64,000 bases of DNA from Synechococcus sp. CBW1108 (GTDB taxonomy: Bacteria > Cyanobacteriota > Cyanobacteriia > PCC-6307 > Cyanobiaceae). Each line of letters starts with the position of its first letter. The first letter of the stretch is position 1. Shown here piece after piece: positions 37,743 through 47,540 of the stretch. The translations under genes were made by a program, and so were the position numbers. Where the stretch lies: positions 2,393,277 through 2,457,276 of the forward strand of contig NZ_CP060395.1 of NCBI RefSeq assembly GCF_015840335.1. Direction: 5' to 3'. Below the pieces are notes generated by a model. The model made no database searches, was not told the DNA's origin, and saw nothing but the letters and a program-made list of their open reading frames with translations.

Positions 37743-39221
37743 TCACCGCCCTATTGGGGCATAGGCCACCAGATCTGGAGTCGGGTGGTTGTGCAGCACC
37801 CGGGCCGCCAGCTCGTATTGGTGGGCTACCTGCAGCAGGCGCGGCTCCTCGAGCACGCCGGTGATCAATTGCAGACCGATCGGCAGACCCTGGGCGTCGA
37901 AGCCACAGGGCACGGAGATGGCCGGCAGACCCGCCATGTTGGCGGGGATGGTCAGCAGGTCGGCCAGATACATGGCCAGGGGGTCGTTGCTGTGGGCGCC
38001 GAAGCCGAAGGCGGTGGTGGGCGAGGTGGGGGTGAGCAGCACGTCAACGGTCTCGAAAGCCCGGTCGAAGTCGCGGCGGATCAGGGTGCGCACCTGCTGG
38101 GCCTTCCTGTAGTAGGCATCCACGTAGCCGGCCGAGAGGGCATAGGTGCCGATCAGGATGCGGCGCTGCACCTCGTCGCCGAAGCCCTCGGCCCGGCTGC
38201 GGGCGGTCATCTCCGCCAGGCTGGTGGCAGCGGGGCTGCGGTAACCGTATTTGACCCCGTCGTAGCGGGCCAGGTTGGCCGATGCCTCCGACGGGGCGAT
38301 CACGTAGTAGGTGGCGATGCCGTCGTTGAAGCGGGGGCAGCTCACCTCCACCAGCTCACAGCCCAGGGCCTCGAGCTGGGCGGCGGCGGCCAGCACCGAG
38401 GCCTTCACGGCGGGGTCGAGCCCCTCCGCCGCAAAGCATTCGCGCACGATGCCCACCCGCAACCCCTTGACGGGTTGGTCAAGGGCGGCGACGTAGTCGG
38501 GCACCGGGGCTTTGAGGCAGGTGGCATCGCGGGGATCGGCGCCGGCTATTACCTGCAGCAGTTCGGCCGCATCGGCCACGCTGGTGCTGAAGGGGCCCAC
38601 CTGGTCGAGGGAGCTGGCGAAGGCCACCAGCCCGTAGCGGCTGACCCGCCCGTAGGTGGGCTTGAGACCCACCACACCGCAGAAAGCGGCGGGTTGGCGG
38701 ATCGAGCCGCCGGTATCTGACCCCAGGGCCGCCAGACATTCACCGGCGGCCACGGCCGCCGCACTGCCACCGGAACTGCCGCCGGGTACGCGCTCGGGGT
38801 TCCAGGGGTTGCGGCTCGGCCCGAAGGCGGAGGTTTCGGTCGAGCTGCCCATGGCGAACTCGTCGAGATTGGTTTTGCCCAGCAGCACCGCGCCGGCCTG
38901 CCAGAGCCGTTCGGTGACGGTGCTCTCGTAGGGGGGCACGAAGTGCTCCAGCATTCGGCTGGAGCAGGTGGTGGGAATGCCCTGGGTGCAGAGGTTGTCC
39001 TTGATCCCCAGGGGGATGCCGGCCAGGGGAGGCAGGGCTTCGCCAGCAGCGCGCCGGGCATCGATGCGATCGGCGTCGTCCCTGGCCCGCTCGGCCGTGA
39101 CCTCAAGAAAGGCGTGGATGCTGGCATCTACCGCGGCGATGCGGGCCAGGTGGTGATCCGTGAGCTCCCGGGCCGAGACCTCGCCCTTGCTCAGTTGCTC
39201 ACGCCATGCGGCGATCCCCAT
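37743..39221 (-). CDS. gatA: Glutamyl-tRNA(Gln)/aspartyl-tRNA(Asn) amidotransferase subunit A
   Basis: 492 aa of the amidase-signature family. The catalytic Ser-cisSer-Lys set is in [15 protein letters not shown] (Lys) and [39 protein letters not shown] (serines). It releases ammonia from glutamine for transamidation of Glu-tRNA(Gln). The ATG is well placed. It lies 67 nt upstream of dnaE in the same direction. Confidence 0.95.
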   Translation of the reverse strand: MGIAAWREQLSKGEVSARELTDHHLARIAAVDASIHAFLEVTAERARDDADRIDARRAAGEALPPLAGIPLGIKDNLCTQGIPTTCSSRMLEHFVPPYESTVTERLWQAGAVLLGKTNLDEFAMGSSTETSAFGPSRNPWNPERVPGGSSGGSAAAVAAGECLAALGSDTGGSIRQPAAFCGVVGLKPTYGRVSRYGLVAFASSLDQVGPFSTSVADAAELLQVIAGADPRDATCLKAPVPDYVAALDQPVKGLRVGIVRECFAAEGLDPAVKASVLAAAAQLEALGCELVEVSCPRFNDGIATYYVIAPSEASANLARYDGVKYGYRSPAATSLAEMTARSRAEGFGDEVQRRILIGTYALSAGYVDAYYRKAQQVRTLIRRDFDRAFETVDVLLTPTSPTTAFGFGAHSNDPLAMYLADLLTIPANMAGLPAISVPCGFDAQGLPIGLQLITGVLEEPRLLQVAHQYELAARVLHNHPTPDLVAYAPIGR

Positions 39222-39265
39222 CCACCTAGTTGCCAGTTGAACTGGACGCTATCAGCCGATCTCCG

Positions 39266-39505
39266 TTAGCTGATCTCCGTCAGGGGCTCGCCCCTGCGGG
39301 TGCGCAGCAACCTGTGCTCGAGGGAGGCGGGCGCTTCGGCCTGCAGATCCGAGAGGAATTCGGGCAGGCGGGCTTCGAGGGTGTGCCGGCGCACGAAGGG
39401 GCCAAACCAGTAAATCGCGTCGGGGCCATGGGTTTCGACCCGTGCCCACCAAGCCAGGCCCAGACCATTAGCGCAGCTGCGCAGGGGCCACAGCAGGGGA
39501 TTCAT
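39266..39505 (-). CDS. DUF1816 domain protein
   Basis: 79 aa. GLGLAWWARVETHGPDAIYWFGPFVRRHTLEARLPEFLSDLQAE matches the DUF1816 pattern, a short cyanobacterial domain with conserved WW, YWFGPF and PG/P spacing. Similar domains occur near CpcD-like linker proteins, but function is unknown. It is located between gatA and rlmB. Confidence 0.7.
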   Translation of the reverse strand: MNPLLWPLRSCANGLGLAWWARVETHGPDAIYWFGPFVRRHTLEARLPEFLSDLQAEAPASLEHRLLRTRRGEPLTEIS

Positions 39506-39604
39506 GGGGCAGGGGCGGGAATGGTTCCATTCTGCCCGGCGCCGGGTCCCCCCAGCCCGGCCTTAATCACAACTAGAGATCACAACCGGAAATCAAACCA
39601 GTGA

Positions 39605-41077
39605 TCACAACTGGATATCACCGCTGAATCCAGCTGGCGGGGCCGGCGTCAGCCCTAGCTCCACCACAGGAGCCTCGCCGGGCGCCTCTGCGGCAGGGGC
39701 CTCGGGCTGGGCTTCTTCGGCAAGAGCCTCGGGTTCGGGCAGAGGCCCAGGCTGGAGCTCGGGCTCAGGCGGGGCCTCGGGCAGAAGCTCGGGCTCGGGT
39801 ACTGCTGCTGCGACGGGCAGCTGGGGGCGTACCAGGCGCGGGGCGGGCTGGCTGCCCCGCAAGCCCTTCATCCAGCCCCGCCGGGCAACCTCGTAGAGCA
39901 GCAGGGCCGTGGCCACCGAGGCATTGAGGCTGGGGGTTACCCCCCGCAGGGGAATGCGCACCAGCTGGTCACAGTTGCGGCGGGTGAGCATCGAGAGACC
40001 GTCGCCCTCCGAGCCGGTCACAACCACCAGGGGACCCTCCAGATCCACCTCCTCCAGGCTGAGGGCGCCTTCGCTGGCCAGTCCCACCACCCGGTAGCCC
40101 TCCTGCTTGAGGGCGTCGAGGGCCCGGTTGAGATTCACCACCCGGGCGATGGGGAGGTGCTCCAGGGCGCCCGCCGCAACCTTGGCCACTGAGCCGGTGA
40201 GGCCGGCACTGCGCCGCTGGGGCAAAACCAACCCGTGGGCGCCGAGGGCTTCGGCACTGCGCACGATGGCCCCCAGGTTTTGGGGATCGGTGAGGCCATC
40301 GAGGGCAATCAGCAGGGGTGGCTCGCCGATGGCGGCGCAGCCCTCGATCAGGCTGGTCAGATCGAGGGTGTCGGCGGCGGCGGTCTGCAGGGTGATGCCC
40401 TGGTGCACCGCTCCGCCGGTGAGCTGGCCCAGCCGGGCCCAGGTGACCTCCTCCACCAGCACACCCGAGGCCTTGGCCTCGCGCAAGAGCTGCAGAAACT
40501 TGGTGCTGGTGCGCACCTCAGGCGTGCACCAGATGCGGTGGATCGGCCGGCCGCCCTCGAGCGCCGCCTGGGCGGGATGGCGACCCCAAATCAGATCGGT
40601 GCTGGGGTCGATGCTGTGGCGTTCGGCCTCGCCGGCAGCCAGCGGCGGAGCGGCGTCAACGATCAGGGGCCTGGCGGCGGAGCGCAGTGGCGCCCCGGCC
40701 CGGCGCGGACCAAAACGGCCCTCGATGCGGGCGCCGGGTCTGCGGTCATAGGGCTTCCTGTCACCAATGGGTCGCCTCTCACCAAGGGGCCGCCTGTCTC
40801 CTAGGGACCTTCTTTCGCCAAAGGGTTTTCTCTCCCCGTAGGAGCGCTCGTATGGTTTTTCGTAGGGTTTTTCATAGGGCTTCTCATAGGGTTTTTCAGC
40901 CCTGCTGGCGGGACGATCTAAACTTCCCTCCCGGCGGGGTTGGCGACGCAGATCACGGGGCCCAGTTCCTCGGCCCTCCCGACCCTCACGAGCTTCCCGA
41001 CCCTCCCGACCCTCGCCGGCCCCTTTGAAACGGGTTGGGCGACCAGTGCCGCGACGGGGTTCAAAGCGTGGACTCAT
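39605..41077 (-). CDS. rlmB: SpoU/TrmH rRNA 2'-O-methyltransferase (RlmB-like) with a repetitive N-terminus
   Basis: 490 aa, much longer than typical RlmB (about 250). The catalytic half includes DLIWGRHPAQAALEGGRPIHRIWCTPE, a substrate-binding domain, then the knot motifs LDGLTDPQNLGAIVRSAEALGAHGLVLPQRRS and VVTGSEGDGLSMLTRRNCDQLVRIPLRG...LNASVATALLLYEVARR. The N-terminal ~130 residues are basic and repetitive (KPYE units, GERRPLGDRR-like units). The C-terminus is an acidic Pro/Glu/Ala tail. It probably methylates G2251 in 23S rRNA. Confidence 0.85.
   Translation of the reverse strand: MSPRFEPRRGTGRPTRFKGAGEGREGREAREGREGRGTGPRDLRRQPRREGSLDRPASRAEKPYEKPYEKPYEKPYERSYGERKPFGERRSLGDRRPLGERRPIGDRKPYDRRPGARIEGRFGPRRAGAPLRSAARPLIVDAAPPLAAGEAERHSIDPSTDLIWGRHPAQAALEGGRPIHRIWCTPEVRTSTKFLQLLREAKASGVLVEEVTWARLGQLTGGAVHQGITLQTAAADTLDLTSLIEGCAAIGEPPLLIALDGLTDPQNLGAIVRSAEALGAHGLVLPQRRSAGLTGSVAKVAAGALEHLPIARVVNLNRALDALKQEGYRVVGLASEGALSLEEVDLEGPLVVVTGSEGDGLSMLTRRNCDQLVRIPLRGVTPSLNASVATALLLYEVARRGWMKGLRGSQPAPRLVRPQLPVAAAVPEPELLPEAPPEPELQPGPLPEPEALAEEAQPEAPAAEAPGEAPVVELGLTPAPPAGFSGDIQL
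40850..40900 (-). repeat. 12-bp tandem repeat encoding KPYE units in RlmB
   Basis: On the minus strand, GAAAAACCCTAT-like units repeat four to five times and encode KPYEKPYEKPYEKPYE. Unit differences are synonymous (AAACCC/AAGCCC), suggesting the repeat is maintained at protein level. Confidence 0.75.
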
Positions 41078-41092
41078 GGCGGCGTTCGCTGG

Positions 41093-41536
41093 TTATGGAT
41101 CGTTTTCCTGCAAGTGATCTAGCAGCTCGGCCAACCGGCCTGGATCGTGGAGAAACAGCCAGCCCAAGAGGGTCTCGAAGCCGGTGGCCTGGCCATAGGC
41201 CGCCGCATCGCCCAGGCGCGGCCCCCGCCCGGCCCGGTTGCGGCCGCGACGCACCAGATCCAGCTCTGACTCGCTGAGCAGGCCATCGAGGCACTCCAGG
41301 CATCGGGCCTGGGCACCGGCGCGCACCACCTGCACCACCTGCTGATGCAGCGTCTGGGAGCGGGCCGGCCGGCGGCAGCGTTGCAGCCGGTGGTGCAGTT
41401 CCCACACCGCATCCCCCAGCCAGGCCAGCTGCAGGGGGCCCAGCTCAACCTTGGGGGGCTGGGGCGTCAACCCAGCCAGCCAGCTCCCTGGCGTCGCCGA
41501 ATCGGGCTCGCCCCGATCAGGCGGCGAGGCTGCCAA
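41093..41536 (-). CDS. mrnC: Mini-ribonuclease III
   Basis: 147 aa from TTG 41536, overlapping the STAS gene by 20 nt. The core LGPLQLAWLGDAVWELHHRLQ has the RNase III signature acidic residue. RRGRNRAGRGPRLGDAAAYGQATGFETLLGWLF carries the second (GDAAAY.QATGFE). There is no dsRNA-binding domain, as expected for Mini-III enzymes, which mature 23S rRNA. A later alternative start cannot be excluded. It precedes rlmB by 15 nt, a sensible rRNA-processing pair. Confidence 0.85.
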   Translation of the reverse strand: MAASPPDRGEPDSATPGSWLAGLTPQPPKVELGPLQLAWLGDAVWELHHRLQRCRRPARSQTLHQQVVQVVRAGAQARCLECLDGLLSESELDLVRRGRNRAGRGPRLGDAAAYGQATGFETLLGWLFLHDPGRLAELLDHLQENDP

Positions 41537-41861
41537 GGGCGGTTTCCAGGTTTGGTTGCAGATGCAAAAACTCTTCCAGGCGCACGAGCTTCACGGTCTG
41601 CACCACCCGGGCGTTGCCCACCACCAGAAACTTCTGCTTGCCCGTATTGCACTGCTTGGCCAGCTGAACCAGGGCCCCGAGGCCGGAGGAATCGATGAAG
41701 TCGATCGCACTCAGGTCAATAACAAGGGGTTGGCCGCTGCCGCGGTGGGAGGCGATGAAATCGCCAAACTGCTTATCGGAATAGGCATCGAGCTGGCCGG
41801 TGAAGCGGAACAGCTGGCAGTGGGCCTGCTGCTCGAAGCCCCCGCGTAGGGACACCGTCAA
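41517..41861 (-). CDS. STAS-domain anti-anti-sigma-like protein
   Basis: 114 aa (TTG 41861, or GTG 41855). The STAS fold shows QLFRFTGQLDAYSDKQFGDFI and the phosphorylatable-serine loop PLVIDLSAIDFIDSSGLGALVQLAKQC. Such proteins are regulated by serine phosphorylation from HPK/RsbW-like kinases. No partner kinase is nearby. Confidence 0.8.
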   Translation of the reverse strand: MTVSLRGGFEQQAHCQLFRFTGQLDAYSDKQFGDFIASHRGSGQPLVIDLSAIDFIDSSGLGALVQLAKQCNTGKQKFLVVGNARVVQTVKLVRLEEFLHLQPNLETALGSLAA

Positions 41862-41962
41862 TCGCTGCAGGTCGTTGATGGCTCCAATCCCCGATCAGTT
41901 CTGCCGGGAGTGTAGGGAGTTGATTTGACTGTGCGGAAGTCGCAACAAAACTGCGCCAGACC

Positions 41963-43111
41963 TCAGCGTCGCGCAGCCATCAGGGCGACAAAGCGGGCGA
42001 AGTGGTGGTCGGCGTCATGGGGGCCAGGGCTGGCTTCCGGGTGGTATTGGATGCCAAACACCGGGGCATCGACCATTTCCAGGCCCGCCACGGTGTGGTC
42101 GTTGAGGTTGAAGTGACTCACCCGCACCCTTCCCGCCGGCAGGGAGCTGGCATCGAGGGCAAAGCCGTGATTCTGGCTGGTGATCTCTACTTGACTTGTG
42201 ATTTCCACCTGACCGGGGCTGCCGCAGGGGTGGTTCAAGCCGCGGTGGCCGTAGCCGAGCTTGTAGGTGCGTCCGCCCAGGGCCAGGCCGAGGATCTGGT
42301 GGCCCAGGCAGATGCCGAACAGGGGCAGATCGGCCTGGGCGATCAGGCCCCGGGCCAGCTCAATGCCGCCGCTGACGGCAGCAGGATCGCCCGGCCCATT
42401 CGAGAGAAACACCCCCTTGGGCTGGTGGCTGAGCACCTGGTCGAGCCGGGCATCGGCCGGCAGCACGGTGACTTCGCAGCCGTGGGCCACCAGCCGCTCC
42501 AGGATGGCTCGCTTGATGCCGAAGTCGATCGCCACCACGCGGTAGGGGCGCTCTGGGGCAGGTTGCAGGCGAGCATCGAAGGGCACCCCACACGCCTGGT
42601 GCCACTGGTAGGACTGCTGGGTGGAAACCTGGGCCGCCAGGTTGAGGCCCTGCATCGACGGGGCTCTGCGCACCTGCTCCAGTAACTCCAGGGCTGGGGT
42701 GCCATCGCTGCTGATCGCCCCATTGATCGCTCCGCCCTCGCGCAGGTGGCGAACCAGGGCGCGGGTGTCGACAGCCCGGATTCCCACCACCCCATGGCCG
42801 GCCAGCCAGGGTTCCAGCTCCTCCTCGGAGCGCCAGTTGCTGGCCCGGGGTGCCAGCTGGCGGGCAATCACGCCGCGCACGTGGGGGCGGTCCGCCTCCT
42901 GATCGGCGCCGTTGACGCCGATGTTGCCCAGCTCGGGGTAGGTGAAGGTCACCAGCTGGCCGCTATAGCTGGGGTCGGTGATCACCTCCTGATAGCCGGT
43001 CATGCCGGTGTTGAACACCACCTCACCGATGGCCGTGCCCCGGGCGGCAAAGGCCTCACCGCGCAGCAAAGTGCCATCGGCCAGCACCAACAGGGCAGGG
43101 GCCTGGCTCAA
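41963..43111 (-). CDS. carA: Carbamoyl-phosphate synthase small (glutaminase) subunit
   Basis: 382 aa, TTG start. The N-terminal CPSase domain includes [31 protein letters not shown]. The class I glutaminase has [12 protein letters not shown], the nucleophile in [18 protein letters not shown], and the [10 protein letters not shown] histidine/glutamate. Just before QNHGFALD the hexapeptide VEITSQ occurs twice in a row, an insertion relative to the expected sequence. The product feeds arginine and pyrimidine synthesis. Confidence 0.93.
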   Translation of the reverse strand: MSQAPALLVLADGTLLRGEAFAARGTAIGEVVFNTGMTGYQEVITDPSYSGQLVTFTYPELGNIGVNGADQEADRPHVRGVIARQLAPRASNWRSEEELEPWLAGHGVVGIRAVDTRALVRHLREGGAINGAISSDGTPALELLEQVRRAPSMQGLNLAAQVSTQQSYQWHQACGVPFDARLQPAPERPYRVVAIDFGIKRAILERLVAHGCEVTVLPADARLDQVLSHQPKGVFLSNGPGDPAAVSGGIELARGLIAQADLPLFGICLGHQILGLALGGRTYKLGYGHRGLNHPCGSPGQVEITSQVEITSQNHGFALDASSLPAGRVRVSHFNLNDHTVAGLEMVDAPVFGIQYHPEASPGPHDADHHFARFVALMAARR

Positions 43112-43133
43112 GGGTTCGATGCAAGTGAAGTGA

Positions 43134-44177
43134 TCATCCCGCAGCCGGCGCGGGCAGGGCCTTGCGCAACCGCTCCAGGGTCTGCCAGCCGCCGCCCGAG
43201 GCGAGGGCCGCCTGGGCCTGCTCCAGCCCCTCCGCCACGCTGGCGGCCTGCCCGGCGGCCCAGAGCACCAGGGCAGTATTCAGGGCCACGACATCGCTCT
43301 GGGCCCGGCTGCCCCGACCCTGCAGCACAGCTTCGAGAATGGCCCGGTTGGTGGCCAGATCGCCCCCGGCCAGGGCAGCCAGGGGGGCCCGCTGCAGGCC
43401 CAGCTGCTCTGGATCGAGCTGGTCGCTGCGCACCGCACCGGTCTCCACCAGCCGCAGCTCATTGACGCCGGCCAGGGAGGCCTCATCCAATCCCCCCTGG
43501 CCGTACACCACCACCGCCCGCTGCAGGCCGAGCCGGGCCAGGGCATCGGCCATGGGATCGAGCAGGTCGGCACGGGCCACGCCCAGCACCTGGGCATCGG
43601 GCCGCAGCGGGTTTACCAGGGGACCGAGCAGGTTGAACACCGTGCGCACGCCCAGGCTGCGGCGCAGGGGTGCCAGACCCACCAGGGCCGGATGCCAGCC
43701 AGGGGCAAACAGAAAGGTGAGGCCGGCCTGGGCCAAGGCGCCAATCACCTGGGCCTGGGGAGCCTGCAGGTGGATGCCGGCGGCTTCGAGCACATCGGCC
43801 GAGCCCACCCGGCCGCTGGCGCTGCGGTTGCCGTGTTTGGCCACATGGGCGCCGCAGGCGGCCGCCACAAAGGCCACGGCCGTGGAAATGTTGAAACTGT
43901 CCGCCCCGTCGCCGCCGGTGCCGCAGGTATCGACCAGGGGCAGGGCCGGGCGGGCCGCCGGGAGGTCACAGGCCTGCCGCAACACCTGGGCCATGGCGGC
44001 CAGTTCCTCGCCGCTGGCCCCCTTGGCCCGCAGGGCCGCCAGCAGGGCGCCGGTGAGCACCGGATCGATCTGCTCGGCCAGCCAGCCCTGCATCAGGCCG
44101 GTGGCCTCGGCGGAGCTGAGCGACTGCCCATCTAGCAATTTTTCCAGAAGGACTGGCCAGGGTTGGGCGGGTGCCAT
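43134..44177 (-). CDS. trpD: Anthranilate phosphoribosyltransferase
   Basis: 347 aa from ATG 44177. The PRPP-binding loop is [70 protein letters not shown] and [12 protein letters not shown] are further family motifs. It makes phosphoribosyl-anthranilate in tryptophan synthesis. A GTG at 44213 is rejected as start because it lies within the upstream terminator hairpin. carA follows 22 nt downstream. Confidence 0.94.
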   Translation of the reverse strand: MAPAQPWPVLLEKLLDGQSLSSAEATGLMQGWLAEQIDPVLTGALLAALRAKGASGEELAAMAQVLRQACDLPAARPALPLVDTCGTGGDGADSFNISTAVAFVAAACGAHVAKHGNRSASGRVGSADVLEAAGIHLQAPQAQVIGALAQAGLTFLFAPGWHPALVGLAPLRRSLGVRTVFNLLGPLVNPLRPDAQVLGVARADLLDPMADALARLGLQRAVVVYGQGGLDEASLAGVNELRLVETGAVRSDQLDPEQLGLQRAPLAALAGGDLATNRAILEAVLQGRGSRAQSDVVALNTALVLWAAGQAASVAEGLEQAQAALASGGGWQTLERLRKALPAPAAG

Positions 44178-44190
44178 CGGGTGCGGCCAG

Positions 44191-44220
44191 AAAAAAGCCC
44201 GGGTGCAATGCACGCCGGGC
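44191..44220 (-). terminator. Rho-independent terminator of the DUF3288 gene
   Basis: On the minus strand GCCCGG-C-GTGC, loop ATT, GCAC-CCGGGC and then TTTTTT: a strong hairpin plus U-tract. It ends transcription of the gene at 44290-44619 and separates it from trpD. Confidence 0.85.
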
Positions 44221-44289
44221 CGGGTGATGGGGACCCTCCCACTATCACCCGAAGAGGGGGGAATTGGCGATGCCCCAGGGCAATTTCAT

Positions 44290-44619
44290 CTAGGTCTGCT
44301 CCTGGTCTGCGGTGTCGAAACTCGAACCAACCGCCGCACTGGCGCCGGGAGTAGCCGTGGCTGCGGGCCGAAAACCCGCCTCCCAGATGGCCCTGGTGCG
44401 GCTGTGCAGCTGCTGGCGGCTGAGGCCCCAGAGCCGCAGGGCCTTGGCCAGATCGGCGCTGAGGTCATGGGCGCCGGGAAAATTCTCGTAGCGCATCAGC
44501 AAGCGCGCCGCATCCACCAGGTGGGCATCGGCGGGTTGCTCGGCCGCCAGCAGGCGATCCACCACATCCCTGTCGGTGGCATAGAGGGGATGGCTCTGGT
44601 CGTTGCTGCTGGGTTCCAT
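44290..44619 (-). CDS. DUF3288 family protein
   Basis: 109 aa from ATG 44619. QSHPLYATDRDVVDRLLAAEQPADAHLVDAARLLMRYENFPGAHDLSADLAKALRLWGL fits DUF3288, a small cyanobacterial family of unknown function. The tail is Ala/Thr-rich. It is divergent from the ABC transporter, with 76 nt between their chosen starts. A terminator follows. Confidence 0.75.
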   Translation of the reverse strand: MEPSSNDQSHPLYATDRDVVDRLLAAEQPADAHLVDAARLLMRYENFPGAHDLSADLAKALRLWGLSRQQLHSRTRAIWEAGFRPAATATPGASAAVGSSFDTADQEQT

Positions 44620-44695
44620 CAGGGCAAAGCAGGCCCGCCCAGCCTGCCGCAAAAGCACATGCCTAGGTTGGGCCCACTTGTGCACCTGGCCCCTG

Positions 44696-46450
44696 ATGGG
44701 AGCACTTCGGCTGGACCTGATCCGGCGCTACCTGCGCCCCCATCGCCGCCAGGTGCTGCAGGGCGCAGCGGCCCTGGTGGTGGTGAACCTGTTGAGCGTC
44801 TCGATTCCACTGCTAGTGCGGCGGGTGATCGATGACCTGCAGGACGGCTTCGCCCTGGGGGATGTGCTGGCCCAGGCGGCCCTGATCGTCGCCCTGGCCA
44901 GCGTGATGGGGGCGGTGCGCCTCTACTCGCGCATGCTGGTTTTCGGCGTGGGCCGGCAGGTAGAAGCAGACCTCAAGCAGCAGATCTTTGACCACCTGCT
45001 GCTGCAGGAGCCGGGCTGGGTGCAGACCACCGGCAGTGGCGAGCTGATCAGCCGGGCCACCAGTGATGTCGAAAACGTGCGCCGCCTGATGGGCTTTGCC
45101 GTGCTCAGCCTCACCAACACGGTGCTGGCCTATGCCCTCACCCTGCCGGCCATGCTCGCCATCGATCCCTGGCTGAGCCTGGCGGCGGTGGGCCTCTACC
45201 CGGTGATGCTCGTGGTGGTGCGCCTGTTCGGCGGCCGGATGATGCGCCAGCAACGCCGCCAGCAGGAGGCCCTAGCTTCGCTCAGCGACCTGATCCAGGA
45301 AGACCTCTCCGGCATCAGTGCCATCAAGATCTACGGGCAAGAGAGCACGGAGCAGGCCGCCTTCGCCGGCCGCAACCGCACCTATCGGGATGCGGCCCTG
45401 AACCTGGCCCGCACCCGCAGCACCCTGTTCCCCCTGCTGGAGGGGATCGCCTCCATCAGCCTGCTGCTGCTGCTGGCCCTCGGCAGCGGCCAGCTCGAGA
45501 GCGGACTGCTGACGATCGGCGACCTGGTCGCCCTGATCCTGTTTGTCGAGCGGCTGGTTTTCCCCACCGCCCTGCTCGGCTTCACCCTCAACACCTTCCA
45601 GACAGGCCAGGTGAGCCTCGAGCGGGTGGAGGAGCTGCTGCAGCGCAAGCCTCTGATCGTCTCGCCTGAGCGGCCCCAGGCCCCAGCCCTGCCAGGCCGC
45701 GGGGCGGTTCAGGCCCGCGGCCTCACCGTGCGCTACCCAGGGGCGCCCAGGCCAGCATTGGTTGACGTGAGTTTTAGCCTCAAGCCCGGTGAGCTGGTGG
45801 CGGTGGTCGGCCCGGTGGGCTGCGGCAAAACCACCCTGGCCCGGGCCCTGGGGCGGATGGTGGAGGTGGAGCCAGGCCAGCTCTGGCTTGATGGGGTCGA
45901 TATCACCAGGCTGGAGCTCTCAGCCCTGCGCGATCGGGTGGGGCTGGTGCCCCAGGAGGGCTACCTGTTCACCGCCTCCCTGGCGGACAACCTGCGCTAC
46001 GGCAAACCGGAAGCGCCGCTGGAGCAGGTGGAGGAGGCCGCCTGCCAGGCCCGGCTGGAGGGGGATATCAAGGGCTTCCCAGATGGGTACCAGACCCTGG
46101 TGGGGGAGCGGGGCATCACCCTCAGCGGCGGCCAAAGGCAACGCACGGCCCTGGGCCGGGCCCTGCTGGTGCAGACGCCCCTACTGGTGCTCGACGACGC
46201 CCTGGCCAGCGTTGACAACAACACGGCCGCCGCGATCCTCCACAGCCTGCGAGACCAGCAGGGGCGCACCATCTTGATGATCAGCCACCAGCTCTCGGCC
46301 GCCGCCGCCTGCGACCGGGTGCTCGTGCTGGAACAGGGACGGCTGGTGCAACAGGGCCCCCACCTCGAGCTACTGGCCGAAACCGGCGGCACCTACCGGC
46401 GCCTCTGGGACCGCCAGCAGGCCAGCGAGCAATTGCAGGCGGCGGGCTGA
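44696..46450 (+). CDS. ABC exporter, fused membrane and ATPase domains
   Basis: 584 aa from ATG 44696; upstream in-frame residues overlap the divergent gene. The six-helix type I exporter domain starts LDLIRRYLRPHRRQVLQGAAALVVV. The nucleotide-binding domain has Walker A VGPVGCGKTTL, Q-loop GLVPQEGYLF, signature LSGGQRQRTALGRALL, Walker B LLVLDDALASVD and the H-loop MISHQLS. It works as a homo- or heterodimer. The substrate is unknown; the family includes MsbA-like lipid and multidrug exporters. Confidence 0.88.
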   Translation: MGALRLDLIRRYLRPHRRQVLQGAAALVVVNLLSVSIPLLVRRVIDDLQDGFALGDVLAQAALIVALASVMGAVRLYSRMLVFGVGRQVEADLKQQIFDHLLLQEPGWVQTTGSGELISRATSDVENVRRLMGFAVLSLTNTVLAYALTLPAMLAIDPWLSLAAVGLYPVMLVVVRLFGGRMMRQQRRQQEALASLSDLIQEDLSGISAIKIYGQESTEQAAFAGRNRTYRDAALNLARTRSTLFPLLEGIASISLLLLLALGSGQLESGLLTIGDLVALILFVERLVFPTALLGFTLNTFQTGQVSLERVEELLQRKPLIVSPERPQAPALPGRGAVQARGLTVRYPGAPRPALVDVSFSLKPGELVAVVGPVGCGKTTLARALGRMVEVEPGQLWLDGVDITRLELSALRDRVGLVPQEGYLFTASLADNLRYGKPEAPLEQVEEAACQARLEGDIKGFPDGYQTLVGERGITLSGGQRQRTALGRALLVQTPLLVLDDALASVDNNTAAAILHSLRDQQGRTILMISHQLSAAAACDRVLVLEQGRLVQQGPHLELLAETGGTYRRLWDRQQASEQLQAAG

Positions 46451-46533
46451 TCTCAATACTTGTTGAGCAGCCCAGAAAAGATCCCAGGCTCAGGCTTAGG
46501 TGGGGAGAGAATTCCTCCACCTGCCAGGTCGCC

Positions 46534-46812
46534 ATGGAGCCCGCTGCCCCCTTCCCCGGCCTGCCCTACCGGCTGCGCTGCACCCTGACCTTCGGCGACA
46601 TCTATGGCCAGATCCTGATCTGGATGCTGGTGATCTTCGCCAGCCTGGCTGCCGGCCTGGCCCTGATGGGGGCCAGCAAGCCAATCTTTGCCCTGGTGGG
46701 GGTGGGGGTGATCCTGGTGCTGTCCTTGCCCTTCCTGCTCTTCGCCTTCACCACCACCCTGCTCAACCACATCGCCCTGGAGCCGGACGCAGACCCCAAA
46801 GGGGCTGCCTAG
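46534..46812 (+). CDS. Small two-helix membrane protein
   Basis: 92 aa. Two hydrophobic segments (ILIWMLVIFASLAAGLALMG and IFALVGVGVILVLSLPFLLFAFTTTLL) are joined by a short SK loop. No family is recognised. It starts 83 nt after the ABC exporter on the same strand. Confidence 0.55.
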   Translation: MEPAAPFPGLPYRLRCTLTFGDIYGQILIWMLVIFASLAAGLALMGASKPIFALVGVGVILVLSLPFLLFAFTTTLLNHIALEPDADPKGAA

Positions 46813-46832
46813 GCTGAACTGCGATCGCCCTA

Positions 46833-47537
46833 TTGCAAGTGTTTGGCCTGTTTGAGACCGCAACCCCCACCCAAGCAGCCCATGCGGTGCTGGGCACTCC
46901 GATTGACGCCCAGCCGGGCCCAGGTCAGAACGTGGCTATCTTTGGCTGTGGCTGTTTCTGGGGGGCGGAGAAGGGGTTCTGGCGCCTGCCCGGGGTGGTG
47001 ACAACGGCGGTGGGCTATGCCGGGGGCTCGGCTGATAAGCCCAGCTACAACCAGGTGTGTTCGGGCCGCAGCGGCCACAGCGAGGTGGTGCGGGTGGTGT
47101 GGGACACCGCTCTGGTGGATTTCAGCGACCTGCTAAAGCTCTTTTGGGAATGCCACGACCCCACCCAGGGAGATCGGCAGGGGAATGACCGCGGCAGCCA
47201 ATACCGCTCGGTGATCTATCTGGATGATCCGGCGCTGATGGAGCTGGCCCAGGCCAGCCGCCAGGCCTACCAGCTCCTGTTGAGCGGGGCGGGCTTCGGG
47301 CCGATCACCACCGAACTGCGCAGCAACCAAACCTTCTGGTACGCCGAGCCCTACCACCAGCAGTATCTGGCCAAGCCCGGCAGCCGCCCCTACTGCTCCG
47401 CCCAGCCCAGCGGGCTGCGCTTGGGCGCCTTTGAGGGCGCCAGCTACAAGCTGAACCCCCGGGTGTGGAACTCCTACGACTGGTCGGTGGCCCACTGCGT
47501 GCTGCGGGGTGACAATGCCCCCATCCAGCTGGCCTAG
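46833..47537 (+). CDS. msrA: Peptide-methionine (S)-S-oxide reductase
   Basis: 234 aa (TTG 46833). The active-site motif is FGCGCFWGAEKGFW. GVVTTAVGYAGGSADKPSYNQVCSGRSGHSEVVRVVWD, YRSVIYL and FWYAEPYHQQYLAK follow in the usual order. It repairs methionine sulfoxide, relevant to oxidative stress in a phototroph. Length is normal with a short N-terminal extension. Confidence 0.93.
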   Translation: MQVFGLFETATPTQAAHAVLGTPIDAQPGPGQNVAIFGCGCFWGAEKGFWRLPGVVTTAVGYAGGSADKPSYNQVCSGRSGHSEVVRVVWDTALVDFSDLLKLFWECHDPTQGDRQGNDRGSQYRSVIYLDDPALMELAQASRQAYQLLLSGAGFGPITTELRSNQTFWYAEPYHQQYLAKPGSRPYCSAQPSGLRLGAFEGASYKLNPRVWNSYDWSVAHCVLRGDNAPIQLA

Positions 47538-47540
47538 ATA

